64,000 nucleotides of DNA from an uncultured Clostridiaceae bacterium (GCA_946628065.1 CAMOWC010000004.1:1-64000); one strand, 5' to 3'; shown: positions 53,825-63,648, counted from the first letter of the stretch. A program made the numbers and translations. The notes: a model not told the origin generated them from the sequence alone.

Positions 53825-56310
53825 ATATTACTTTATATCCAGCTTTTTCAATTGCTTCTTTGATTGTATCACTTTCCACTTTTTTATTAGTCTCTATTGT
53901 TGCAGTCTTATTTTCTAGACTAACATCCACATTTGTTATTCCTTCTACACTTTTTAAAGCATTCTCAACTGCCATCTTGCAATGATTGCACATCATTCCT
54001 TCAATTTGTATTGTTATAGTATCCATCTTTGTTTTTACCTCCTTTTTATTTCTTGGCTTAAAATTTCTTAGTCTTAATGCATTTGAAACGACACATACAG
54101 AGCTTAAGCTCATTGCTGCAGCTCCTATCATGGGATTTAAGCGTATTCCAAATGTAGGATATAATAATCCACATGCTATAGGAATACCTATAATATTATA
54201 GAAAAATGCCCAAAATAAATTTTGTTTTATATTTTTTATTACTTCTTTGCTTAAATCAATTGCCGTAACAGAATCTTGCAAGTCATTTTTCATTAAAACA
54301 ACATCAGCTGAATCTAATGCTATATCAGTTCCTGAACCAATTGCTATTCCTACATCTGCTTGTGCAAGTGCCGGGCTATCATTAATTCCATCCCCTATAA
54401 ATGCAACTTTGTGTTTATCATTTTGCAAGTTTTTTACCTCTTTTGCTTTATCTTGTGGCAATACTTCTGCCACTACTGTGTTTATGTTTGCTTCTTTTGC
54501 AATATAATTTGCCACAGTTTCATTGTCTCCGGTTATCATTATTGTCTCTATTTTTCTATTTTTAAGTTGGCTTACTGCTAAGTTACTTGTTCTTTTTATA
54601 ACATCTGCAACTGCTATAATCCCAATTAGTTCTTTATTTTCAGCGAAATATAAAACTGTTTTGCCTTGTTTTTGTAATTTATCTGAATTCTCATTTTCGG
54701 TATTTACTTCATTTTCTTGTATGAAGCTTTCGCTACCTGCATAAAAATTTTTACCATTTATTTTCCCAGTTACGCCTTTCCCTGGTATTGCTTTAAATTC
54801 CTCTATTTCTTCATACACTATTTCTTCTTCTTTTGCCTTCTTAACTATTGCTTTCGCTAGTGGATGTTCTGATTTTGACTCAATCCCTGCAGCTTTTTTT
54901 AAGAACTCTTTCTCATCCATAAATGATATAATATCTGTAACTTTTGGTTTACCTTCCGTAATTGTCCCGGGTTTTATCAAATATTACAGTATCTATTAAG
55001 TGTAACATTTCTAAGCTTTCTGCTGATTTTATTAGTATCCCATGTTCTGCCGCTTTTCCTGTTCCAACCATTATCGCAACAGGTGTAGCTAACCCTAAAG
55101 CGCACGGACAAGAAATCACTAAAACTGCTATACCAGATGTTAAAGCAAATTCAAAACTTTGTCCAGTAAGTAACCATACTAAAAATGTTAAAATTGCAAT
55201 AATTATTACAGTTGGAACAAATATACCACTTACTTTGTCAGCTATTCTCGCTATTGGAGCTTTTGAGTTTGCCGCCTCTTCAACAAGCTTTATTATTTGT
55301 GAAATTGTTGTATCTTCTCCAACTTTTGTCGCTTTAATCTTTATTGCGCCATTTTTATTAATTGTTCCAGATGTTACCTTGCTCCCATTATTTTTTTCTA
55401 CAGGCATACTTTCTCCTGTAATACTAGATTCATCAATCCAAGTGTTACCTTCAATCACTTCGCCATCCACAGGAATAACCATTCCAGGTTTTATAAGCAA
55501 AATATCTCCCTTATTTATGTCTTCTACATTAATCTCAAATTCCTTTTTATCTCTTATTGCAATTGCTGTTTTAGGTATCAAATTGATAAGCTTACTTATC
55601 GAATCACTTGTTTTGCTCTTTGACCTAGTTTCTAAGTATTTACCTATTGTAACTAATGTCAATATCATGCCTGCTGATTCAAAATATATATCCTTAGAAT
55701 ACTTTTCTACTATTGGTAAACTGCTTGTTCCAAACCCATATCCAATCATATATATTGAAAAAATACCATAAATAATTGATGCACTTGCACCAATTGCAAT
55801 TAATGAATCCATATTTGGTTTTCCAGTAAACAGCCTTTTAAATCCTACCACAAAATAGCTTCTATTTAGATATACTATTGGTAATAATATAAGTAGTTGT
55901 GTGAATGCAAATGTAATAGCATTTTTTGATCCATGAAAAATAGGAATTACGGGCATTCCAATCCACTCATTTAGCATATGCTGCATTGCTATATACATTA
56001 GCGGGATTAAGAAACAGATTGACAGGATTAATCTATTTTTCATGGATTTCATTTGGATATCTTGGTTTTCTTGTCTTGAATTATTTTTTTTAGTATCATT
56101 ATAAAGACTAGCACCATACCCTGCTTTTACCACAGCTTCAATTATTTTATTGCTGTTGGTAATAGATTCATCAAAATCCACTATCATATTATTTAATAGT
56201 AGATTAACATTTGCGCTCTTTACCCCTTCAACTTTATTTACTGCTTTTTCAACATGTGCCTGACAACTACTACATGTCATTCCTTGCACATCAAATCTTT
56301 CTTTTCTCAT
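53823..56310 (-). CDS. copA: Copper-translocating P1B-type ATPase CopA, CGG +1 shift in DKTGT
   Basis: Conceptual product of 828 residues: N-terminal metal-binding domain (GMTCSSCQAHVEKAV), helices with membrane metal site ISCPCALGLATP, actuator TGES, phosphorylation motif DKTGT (445-449), GDGINDSPALAQADVGIAIG, and a second HMA domain fused at the C-terminus (GMMCNHCKMAVENAL). In the zero frame CGG 54967-54969 replaces the Gly of DKTGT and TAA follows five codons after the CGG. Skipping C gives GGG ACA ATT (G-T-I) and the remaining 380 residues. Exports Cu(I). HMA at both ends is unusual; the C-terminal one resembles a fused CopZ chaperone. Confidence 0.88.
54967..54969 (-). other. CGG +1 recoding site in copA
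   Basis: Zero frame GAT AAA ACC CGG GAC AAT TAC; protein resumes as ACC, skip C, GGG ACA ATT ACG (T-G-T-I-T), completing D-K-T-G-T. Confidence 0.85.
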
Positions 56311-56513
56311 TATCTTTCCTCTTCAAGTTCATTCTCTATAAACCTATTTAAATCTATCCCGTTTTTTGTGGCAATGTTAATCAGCTCTTCTTCTGATGCA
56401 TCTTCAACTTCTCCAAGCTCAATTACAGCCATACCAAATCCCGAAATCATTGCTGTTCCAAAATGGTTTCTAAGATATTTCCTTAGTCTTTCTATATCTA
56501 TGCTGTATCTCAT
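56310..56513 (-). CDS. Hypothetical small acidic protein
   Basis: 67 residues: MRYSIDIERLRKYLRNHFGTAMISGFGMAVIELGEVEDASEEELINIATKNGIDL then an acidic tail. The start at 56513 is within the end of the desulfoferrodoxin gene, preceded by AGAGG; a frame to 56546 is alternative. Its stop touches the copA start, so the three genes form one unit. No known family that I can name. Confidence 0.6.
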   Translation of the reverse strand: MRYSIDIERLRKYLRNHFGTAMISGFGMAVIELGEVEDASEEELINIATKNGIDLNRFIENELEEER

Positions 56514-56520
56514 GTTCTGC

Positions 56521-56892
56521 TTAAGCCTCTGCTTTCCATAGGCCATGTTTATTACAGTATGAGTATATCTTCATTCCTGGTTTGTATTTGCAATGTGCTT
56601 TCGCTTCTTTGCCTGGTTTTAAATATTTAAACACAGTTTTGTTTTCATATACAAATGCAATCCATTCTATGTAATGTTCATCTTCCATTACGTGGTTTAC
56701 AGTAACATATATTTTTTCATCTTGAATTTCATATGTTGGAACATGTTTTTCAAAACTTGCATCAACAGAGTTTGGTTCCATAATTTCCATTTTTTCTCCG
56801 CAACATTCAATTCCACATGGACAATTGCACTCTTCGATAACCTGTACCATTGCTCCACAATTTTTACATTTTCTAATAACTAATTCTTTCAT
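56521..56892 (-). CDS. Desulfoferrodoxin-type superoxide reductase
   Basis: 123 residues. N-terminal rubredoxin-like Cys cluster (CKNCGAMVQV..CNCPCGIECCGEKM) and the neelaredoxin domain with catalytic-iron ligands: His in EKHVPTYE, VNHVMEDEHYIEWI and the Cys-His of IYSYCNKHGLWKA. Reduces superoxide to peroxide without making oxygen, typical of anaerobes. Upstream of the small protein and copA on one transcript, linking copper and oxidative stress. Confidence 0.92.
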   Translation of the reverse strand: MKELVIRKCKNCGAMVQVIEECNCPCGIECCGEKMEIMEPNSVDASFEKHVPTYEIQDEKIYVTVNHVMEDEHYIEWIAFVYENKTVFKYLKPGKEAKAHCKYKPGMKIYSYCNKHGLWKAEA

Positions 56893-56963
56893 GTTTAACC
56901 CTCCATTTTTATATGAATTGTATCATCTTTTCCTTAAAAAAACAATCTTTGTTAAATGTTAAA

Positions 56964-57006
56964 GGATGAAACGTTTAGAATCGTCTCTAACGTTTCATCC
57001 TTTTTT
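56964..57006. terminator. Terminator between htrA and desulfoferrodoxin gene
   Basis: GGATGAAACGTT pairs with AACGTTTCATCC over 13 bases and is followed by T6 on the plus strand; the htrA stop codon at 56995 lies inside the right arm. Confidence 0.65.
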
Positions 57007-58138
57007 CATAAGTTTTACTGCAATCGTATATATTTTATTGTTTCGTGTAATAGAAAGTACAACATCATCTTCTGGATTTTTACTGTATATATATGCTCGG
57101 AGTTCACTCATTTTATCAATATTCACATCATCTATTTTTGTAATCACATCTCCAACCTTTACGCCTGCCTTGCTTGATGGACCATCCAGTGCAACTTGTG
57201 CAACATATACCCCCGAATTTAGCTCTTGTTTTGACTCTAAATATGGTATTACTTCCTTATCATACCCAAATATGCCAAGATATGCCTCTTCAATAGGTTT
57301 ATTGTTTGCAATTTTATCAATAATAGGTTTTATAATATTTATTGGTATCGCAAATCCAATTCCTTCTGCTGAAGTAATTTTCACAGAATTAATTCCTATT
57401 ACTTCCCCATCTAAATTAATTAATGGTCCTCCACTATTACCCGGATTTATTGTTGCGTCTGTTTGAATTAGGTCTTCCATATAAGTTTCATTTCCATTTT
57501 CATCTATTTTTATTGTTCTATCAAGTGCGCTTATTATCCCACCTGTCACTGTCCTTTGAAATTCAAATCCAATTGGGTTTCCTATTGCATATACCATATC
57601 CGCTATTTTTGCGCTGTCAGAGTCTCCGAGTCTTACATATTTAAGCGATTTAGCATTTATTTTTACAACTGCCAAATCAATTTCGCTATCTGCCCAAACT
57701 ACCGTCCCATTATATGAGTTTCCGCTCTCTAGCGTCACATAGCAAGTACTATATTTCCCTCCTGACACATGTTCATTTGTTAATATATATCCATTGTCTG
57801 TTACAATTACTCCTGTCCCCAATCCCAGTTGAGAATTTGCATCATTTAAAAAAACTGTATTCCCAGCGCTTTTAATTTTTGAAATCCCAACTATGCTATG
57901 GCTTACTGTTTCTATCATTTCACTTATTTCTTGCCCTTTTAATTTGCTTTCAGATAAACTCCTTGTTAATGTAACATTGGTTTCGCTACTTTCTTCTATA
58001 AATGGTTTTATTTCTATTCCTAAATACATACTATGTAGCAAAATACTAACAATTGATACACATATTATTATTCCGAGCGAGGCTTAAAAGTCTCTTTAAT
58101 TTGGCGTGTTTTATTTCTTTTGGTTTATACCTATACAT
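56995..58138 (-). CDS. htrA: HtrA/DegP-like serine protease, CGG +1 shift in the signal anchor
   Basis: Conceptual product of 380 residues: basic tail, membrane anchor SLAGIIICVSIVSILLHSMYLG, trypsin-like domain with triad His (LTNEHVSGG), Asp (DSEIDLAVVKI) and Ser (NPGNSGGPLI), then one PDZ domain (SKAGVKVGDVITKIDDVNI). From the ATG at 58138 (GGAGG seven bases upstream) the frame runs 21 codons to CGG 58073-58075 and stops nine codons after it. Skipping C (GGA = Gly) completes the anchor and joins the long frame. A 13-bp hairpin covers the ribosome site. Surface quality-control protease. Confidence 0.88.
58073..58075 (-). other. CGG +1 recoding site in htrA
   Basis: Zero frame CTC GCT CGG AAT AAT; protein resumes as GCT, skip C, GGA ATA ATA ATA TGT (A-G-I-I-I-C) into the membrane anchor. 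Confidence 0.85.
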
Positions 58139-58146
58139 AAATTAGC

Positions 58147-58180
58147 CTCCATATATGGTTATTATTTCCATATACAGAGG
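58147..58180 (-). promoter_or_regulatory. Hairpin sequestering the htrA ribosome site (possible RNA thermometer)
   Basis: In the minus-strand RNA, CCTCTGTATATGG pairs over 13 bp (two G-U pairs in the middle) with CCATATATGGAGG across a 9-base A+T loop. GGAGG, the htrA ribosome site, is fully paired at the base of the stem; the ATG lies eight bases on. No T run follows, so it is unlikely to be a terminator for the upstream gene. Confidence 0.6.
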
Positions 58181-58192
58181 TTTTAAACGTAT

Positions 58193-58819
58193 TTATTTTT
58201 TTAATTCTTTTCTACGCTCTTTATAATTTGGCATGTATTTTCCAACTAAATTCCAAAATTCTTTTGAATGATTCATATGTTTTAAGTGGCATAGTTCATG
58301 CAATACTACATATTCTATTAATTCTTCTCTTTTTTGGACAAGGTTTAAGCTTAAAGTAATAGCTTTTTTACTAGAGCAACTGCCCCACGCAGATTTTATG
58401 TCCTTTATTCTCCATGAGTCCGGTGTAAGACCCGTAACATGCATCATCTTTTCAGTTGTGGTTGCGTATTGTTTTAATGCGTACTTTTTATATAAATTTT
58501 TAACCAGCCTATCTCTTTCTTTTTGTGTGTCTTCTATAGAATATAAATATGCTTTTGAGTCTTTAATTTCTATGCATTCTCTATTTGATTGAACAAATTG
58601 TATTTGATATTTTTCTCCTAGTAATTCTACATATTGATTATTGTTCTCAATTTTTTTTGTTTGTGCCTTAACACTTTTTTCTATCCAGTCTTTTTTCTTT
58701 TCTATAAGCTTTTCAATTTCATTTTCCGGCATCCTTTTTGGTACTCTGACATACACTTGCCCATCTTTTATTTGTATGTAAAGGTTTTTAATATTTTTTC
58801 TAGTAACAATATAATCCAT
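58193..58819 (-). CDS. YgjP-like M48 metallopeptidase domain protein (DUF45)
   Basis: 208 residues. Zinc motif HELCH in YVVLHELCHLKHMNHSKEFW with a downstream Asn-His/Glu context and WGSCSSKKAITLSLNLVQ, both diagnostic of the YgjP/SprT-like family. Soluble. The start is ATG 58819 since GGAGG is five bases upstream; the longer TTG-led frame would run through that site. Lies upstream of htrA on the same strand. Confidence 0.88.
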   Translation of the reverse strand: MDYIVTRKNIKNLYIQIKDGQVYVRVPKRMPENEIEKLIEKKKDWIEKSVKAQTKKIENNNQYVELLGEKYQIQFVQSNRECIEIKDSKAYLYSIEDTQKERDRLVKNLYKKYALKQYATTTEKMMHVTGLTPDSWRIKDIKSAWGSCSSKKAITLSLNLVQKREELIEYVVLHELCHLKHMNHSKEFWNLVGKYMPNYKERRKELKK

Positions 58820-58881
58820 CTTTTCCTCCAAAATGCATTATACCACCATTTACAAATTAATGAAATAAATTTATAAAAATG

Positions 58882-58910
58882 TTGAATTATGTAAACATAT
58901 GTGTTATAAT
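58882..58910 (+). promoter_or_regulatory. Promoter of the small G+C-rich gene
   Basis: TTGAAT at 58882-58887, 17 bases, TATAAT at 58905-58910; a leader of ~40 bases ends in AAAGGAGG before the ATG at 58958. Confidence 0.75.
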
Positions 58911-58957
58911 GTAGTGCATAAGGCATTGCCTTAAATAAAAAAAGGAGGAACCTTGCT

Positions 58958-59173
58958 ATGGCACGCGACGACTACAGGACTAGCTCTGGAGAGATGGAGA
59001 ACAATCATCGGAAGAATCAGATGATTAGCGCCGCAGCGCGCGAAGTCGGTATTTCCGCATCTGATTTGTCCGACGAGGTTCATGCCCGCAAGGGCGATTG
59101 GGATGCCGGCGATTTCACGTATTCCGAGCTTCTCAAGATCGCCCGGGAGATCAAGGACGACCAGCGCAAATAA
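58958..59173 (+). CDS. Small G+C-rich protein of unknown function
   Basis: 71 residues, soluble, charged: ARDDYRTSSGEMENNHRKNQ, then ISAAAREVGISASDLSDEVHARKGDWDAGDFTYSELLKIAREIKDDQ. The ribosome site AAAGGAGG, the promoter and the terminator are all good. Third positions are mostly G or C, in sharp contrast with the A+T-rich surroundings. Two CGG codons (NHRKN and IAREI) read in frame; skipping C at the first would reach a stop within five codons. Probably acquired from a G+C-richer source. Not a family I recognise. Confidence 0.7.
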   Translation: MARDDYRTSSGEMENNHRKNQMISAAAREVGISASDLSDEVHARKGDWDAGDFTYSELLKIAREIKDDQRK

Positions 59174-59182
59174 TTCCTCGGC

Positions 59183-59218
59183 GAGGGAGCAGAATTCAGT
59201 TTCTGCTCCCTCATTTTA
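59183..59218 (+). terminator. Terminator of the small G+C-rich gene
   Basis: GAGGGAGCAGAA pairs with TTCTGCTCCCTC over six bases and is followed by ATTTTAT. Confidence 0.8.
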
Positions 59219-59370
59219 TGCAAACTATATTTTACTAAACTATTGCAACTAATTCGCGCTTATGCTAGAATAAACTTGTATTTTGACATGTACTATATAT
59301 TTTATAATTAATAATCTAAACGTACTCATATTATGACAAACAGTAATTTTCGAAAAGCGAAGGTGAAGAG

Positions 59371-62300
59371 ATGTTTAAAAAGGATCTTTATGAATTAACA
59401 AATCCACAAAAAAATATATGGGAATTGGAGCAAATTAATGGTGAAGGTACTCCTATTAATCATATTTTTGCAGTATTAAAGCTAAAAGGTGTTCTTGAAG
59501 AAAATTTGCTTGTAAAAACCATAAATAAAATTATTGAAAGCAATGATTCATTTAGGCTAAAATTTGTTAAAGAAGGTAACAATCTATACCAATATATTGA
59601 AGCATACTCTCCTTGCCAAATCGAAGTAAGGCATTTTGACACAGATAACATCGAAAGTGCAGTTGAAGAATACAAGAGCTTAAAACTTTCAATAGACCAA
59701 ACTTTCCGCTTCTCCCTATGTTTTACCCCAGACAATACTTATATTTTGTATAAATCTCATCATATCATTTCAGATGCATGGAGTATGACCCAAGTTTGCG
59801 AACAAGTAAAAGATTTTTATGAAAAACTTGCAAGAGCACAAATGGGCGAATCAATTGACAGCAATGCCTTTTTTAAGCCAAGCTATTTGGAATTTGTCAA
59901 TAGAGAAGTTTCATATAAAGATTCTCCAAAATATTATTCAGACAAGGAATTTTGGGAAAATTATGTGTCTAATATACCAACTTCCAAAATATATAAGCTA
60001 AATGGATTTGAGAAAACCGCAAATAGACTTTCATATCCAATTGCAAATGATTTATTCAGTCGTATTTCTAATTACTGTAATAAAAACAAAATATCAGAAT
60101 ATGCCTTCTTTTTAGGTATATTGTCTTTATATTATAGTAAAATACATAATGTAAATAACATGGTATTTGGAACGCCTTTTTTAAATAGGCAAAAGCGATT
60201 AAATGAATTTCAAATAACGGGAATGTTCGTATCAACATTGCCTTTGGTAATTAATACTGATTCATGTAAAAATATCATTGAGTTATGCCAGCAAATATCA
60301 GGCCTTAATATTTCTCTTTTTAAACATTCAAACTATCAATACCATAAGATTCAAGAGGCATACTCTAGTTATACTAATGAAAACTCAGGAATATATGAGG
60401 TTGGTTTTTCATACCAAATTAATAAACAAGAAAAAACAACAGGAAATGGCGATTTGGGTGAATGCACATGGTTTTTTTCAGAAAAACAAAATAATCCTCT
60501 GACTATACATTTAACTACATTAAATAACAAAAAACTTATTAGTTATGACTATCTTCTTTCATGTATAAGTGAAAATGAAATTGAAAGCATGAACAAAATC
60601 ATTTTTCACCTAATATCGCAAGTATTAGATGGGAAAAAGAATTATTCAGAAATAAGTTTATTAACACAAGATGATATAAAAAATCTTTCCGCATTTAATG
60701 ATACTGGAATCGTTCAAAATTCATACGAAACTGTTATAGATATTTTTGAGGACATGGTTCAAAAATATCCCGAAAAAATTGCAATTACTTGTAATGACGT
60801 TTCAATAACATACCAAGAATTAAATAAAAAAATTAATATCTTAGCTAATAAATTATACTCTTTAAATGTCTCAAGCAATGCACCTGTTGCTTTATTTTTT
60901 GACAAGAGTATAGAGATGATTATATCAATGTTTGCAGTACTAAAATCTGGAGGCTGTTATGTCCCTATTTTACCAGATGAAGATATTTCCCGTATAGAAT
61001 ATATTCTAAAGGATTGCAAGCCAAAATTAATTTTAACCCACAAGAACTATGATTCACATATTTCTTTACAAATAGCTAAAATAAATATTGACAAATTAGA
61101 TTTAAATTCTGGTTTTTATGGCTTAAAATGCTCTATATCTCCACAAAATACAGCTTATATTATTTACACTTCTGGCTCTACAGGCAATCCAAAAGGCACC
61201 ATGGTAACTCATAAAAACATCTGCAACTTAATATATTCAATAAAATCAGATCCTGTTTTAAAGGCCTCACCAAATGATGTATCACTATCATTGTTAAAAT
61301 ACTCTTTTGATGCATCTGGAATTGACATTTACTCTTCTTTGTTGTTTGGGGGTAAATTAGTGCTAGTAAGAAAAGAAGATGAACTAAATCCAGAAAGAGT
61401 TGTTCGAATTATTGAAAAGGAAAAAGTCACAAGATCTTTTCTTATTCCAAAGTGGATTGAGCATATTGCAATTCAAGATAAATTATTAAATAGCAATTTA
61501 TCTAGCTTGAAAATTCTAGGTACTGGTGGAGAAGTTTTAAAACCATTTTTGGCAGAGCACTTGCTTTCAAAATATAGCAATTTAAAAATTCTAAATTTAT
61601 ATGGGCCAACTGAAACCACAATGTTTACTACAGTTAAGTCTGTTGGAGTATTTGAAGTAAAAAATAATTATACATCCATTGGTAAGCCAATTTATGGTGC
61701 TAGAATTGGAATTATAAACTCTAATTTAGAGTTTCTTCCTCTCGGCTATAAAGGTGAATTAATAATTTATGAAGATGATACTTCTATAAAAAATATTGCA
61801 AAAGGATATTTAAATTTAGACGAACAAACTAAAGAAAAATTTATATATATATATAATCCTATTTTAAATAAAACAGTAAAAGCATACCGAACTGGCGATT
61901 CTGCAAAAATAAATAAAGATTTAGAAATTGAATTTGTTGGGAGAAATGATGATGTTGTAAAAGTTAACGGTGGATATTTAGTTGCTTTAAATGAAGTCCA
62001 AAACATGGTCCAAAAATTACTTGGTTTTAGTTATGAGCCATATGCTATTGCAATTCCATATAAAAATACAAAGATAATAATATTATTTTTTACTTCAAAA
62101 GAGAAAAATATAAATTTGAACAATATTAAAAACTATATAAATAGTAACATATCATTTTATATGAGACCTAAAAAAATTATTTATTTGGACGAATTTCCAA
62201 GAAATAATTCTGGAAAAATAGATAGAACTGCTCTCAAAAACATAGCAATCGAATATATGGAAGAAACAAAAAATAAGATTATTCCACCAAAAACAAAAAC

Positions 62301-63648
62301 AGAAATTAAAATATGTAATTATCTAAAAGAATTACTCGGTAGTGATGAAATATCTGTAAGTGATGATTTTATTGATGACTTAGGAATTGATTCCTTAACA
62401 CTAACGGCTTTATACACACATCTTGAGAATTATAAAATTACTATACAAGATTTATATAACAATTCTAATGTAAGAGATTTAGCCTATTTTATCGACAGTA
62501 ATTCATCTGTTGAAATAATGCCTAATTTAGAAAATATATCTAATATCAAAATTTTAAATAATGTCGAAAAAATTGATTTATCCAGCATATTGCTCACAGG
62601 TAGTACTGGGTTTTTAGGTATTCACATCTTGAAAGATTTATTATTAGAACAAACCGTTAAAAAAATATATTGCATTGTAAGAAATAAAATTAATCTTGAT
62701 GGTAAAAAAAGGTTAAGCAAGTCAATAGAATACTATTTCAGCTCAGATGAGCTTTTATTAAAATTAGTTGAACAAAAAGTAATTGTTTTAAATGGTGATA
62801 CTTCAAAAACCCTACTTGGAATGTCTAAGAAAACGTATTTTGATTTACAAAATGATGTTACATGCGTTATAAATTGTGCTGCAAATACGAAACATTTTGC
62901 TAGGTTGGATCAATTAAGAGCGGATAATGTGCAAAGTGTTTCTAACTTAATAGACTTTTGTGAAAATAAAATATTTTTATCACATATTTCAACTTTATCG
63001 ATAGCTGGATTCCATGGTGACGATACAGAAAATAAAATATTTGATGAGAATACATTGTTCATAAAACAGAAATTTAATAACAATCCATATTTAATAACAA
63101 AATTTGAAGCTGAAAAGGAAATTCTTGAAGCTAACAAAAATGGATTAAAGTCTAATATTTTTAGATTAGGAAATATTATGCCTCGTTTTAGCGATGGTGT
63201 ATTTCAGCAAAATGCAGCTCAAAACGTATTCTTAGGAGCATTAAAAGCCATAGTTGACTCCAAAGTCGTTGCAAAAGATCTTTTGAGCCTGAATATAGAA
63301 TTTAGTCCCGTAGACGAATGTAGTAAAATGATTGTAGCACTATTAAAAAATAGCGGTCCAAACTCTGTATATCATATTTTAAATGACAAAGAAATTTCAA
63401 TATTTGAAATTAAAACATTACTTAAGTTTTTAAATTGTGATATTCTAGATGTAGATTTAAAAACCTTTATTGAAGAGATTTCAAAAAAATCAGATGAATA
63501 CATTAAAGAATACATTTTGGGAAATAATTTAAATGAATTTTCTCAAACTGCAACGCTTCAAACTCTGAATAAAATAGGGTTAGAATGGCCAAAAATTGAT
63601 GTAAATTATATGCAAAAAATTTTAAAAATTATTAAGGAAGAGATGTGA
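59371..63648 (+). CDS. Single-module NRPS, C-A-PCP-reductase
   Basis: 1425 residues. Condensation domain (about 5-430) with HHIISDAWSM (His130, His131, Asp135; Ala replaces the usual Gly). Adenylation domain (about 450-960): TSGSTGNPKG (600-609), NLYGPTETTMF, YRTGDSAKI, GRNDDVVKVNGG, NNSGKIDRTAL. Carrier protein with LGIDSLT (Ser1008 takes phosphopantetheine). Thioester reductase (about 1075-1420) with TGSTGFLG (from 1076) and Tyr1240/Lys1244 in YLITK. One amino acid is loaded, probably N-acylated by the C domain and released as an aldehyde or alcohol. AAGGTGAAGAG precedes the ATG. No CGG in frame. Confidence 0.92.
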   Translation: MFKKDLYELTNPQKNIWELEQINGEGTPINHIFAVLKLKGVLEENLLVKTINKIIESNDSFRLKFVKEGNNLYQYIEAYSPCQIEVRHFDTDNIESAVEEYKSLKLSIDQTFRFSLCFTPDNTYILYKSHHIISDAWSMTQVCEQVKDFYEKLARAQMGESIDSNAFFKPSYLEFVNREVSYKDSPKYYSDKEFWENYVSNIPTSKIYKLNGFEKTANRLSYPIANDLFSRISNYCNKNKISEYAFFLGILSLYYSKIHNVNNMVFGTPFLNRQKRLNEFQITGMFVSTLPLVINTDSCKNIIELCQQISGLNISLFKHSNYQYHKIQEAYSSYTNENSGIYEVGFSYQINKQEKTTGNGDLGECTWFFSEKQNNPLTIHLTTLNNKKLISYDYLLSCISENEIESMNKIIFHLISQVLDGKKNYSEISLLTQDDIKNLSAFNDTGIVQNSYETVIDIFEDMVQKYPEKIAITCNDVSITYQELNKKINILANKLYSLNVSSNAPVALFFDKSIEMIISMFAVLKSGGCYVPILPDEDISRIEYILKDCKPKLILTHKNYDSHISLQIAKINIDKLDLNSGFYGLKCSISPQNTAYIIYTSGSTGNPKGTMVTHKNICNLIYSIKSDPVLKASPNDVSLSLLKYSFDASGIDIYSSLLFGGKLVLVRKEDELNPERVVRIIEKEKVTRSFLIPKWIEHIAIQDKLLNSNLSSLKILGTGGEVLKPFLAEHLLSKYSNLKILNLYGPTETTMFTTVKSVGVFEVKNNYTSIGKPIYGARIGIINSNLEFLPLGYKGELIIYEDDTSIKNIAKGYLNLDEQTKEKFIYIYNPILNKTVKAYRTGDSAKINKDLEIEFVGRNDDVVKVNGGYLVALNEVQNMVQKLLGFSYEPYAIAIPYKNTKIIILFFTSKEKNINLNNIKNYINSNISFYMRPKKIIYLDEFPRNNSGKIDRTALKNIAIEYMEETKNKIIPPKTKTEIKICNYLKELLGSDEISVSDDFIDDLGIDSLTLTALYTHLENYKITIQDLYNNSNVRDLAYFIDSNSSVEIMPNLENISNIKILNNVEKIDLSSILLTGSTGFLGIHILKDLLLEQTVKKIYCIVRNKINLDGKKRLSKSIEYYFSSDELLLKLVEQKVIVLNGDTSKTLLGMSKKTYFDLQNDVTCVINCAANTKHFARLDQLRADNVQSVSNLIDFCENKIFLSHISTLSIAGFHGDDTENKIFDENTLFIKQKFNNNPYLITKFEAEKEILEANKNGLKSNIFRLGNIMPRFSDGVFQQNAAQNVFLGALKAIVDSKVVAKDLLSLNIEFSPVDECSKMIVALLKNSGPNSVYHILNDKEISIFEIKTLLKFLNCDILDVDLKTFIEEISKKSDEYIKEYILGNNLNEFSQTATLQTLNKIGLEWPKIDVNYMQKILKIIKEEM

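Noticed and set aside
54962-55771. 269-codon plus-strand frame inside copA
   Set aside because: Antisense shadow of copA; Ser/Ile/Thr-rich composition and no start signals.
58147-58180. Terminator of the YgjP-like gene
   Set aside because: No T run follows the stem on the minus strand, and the 3' arm is the htrA ribosome site.
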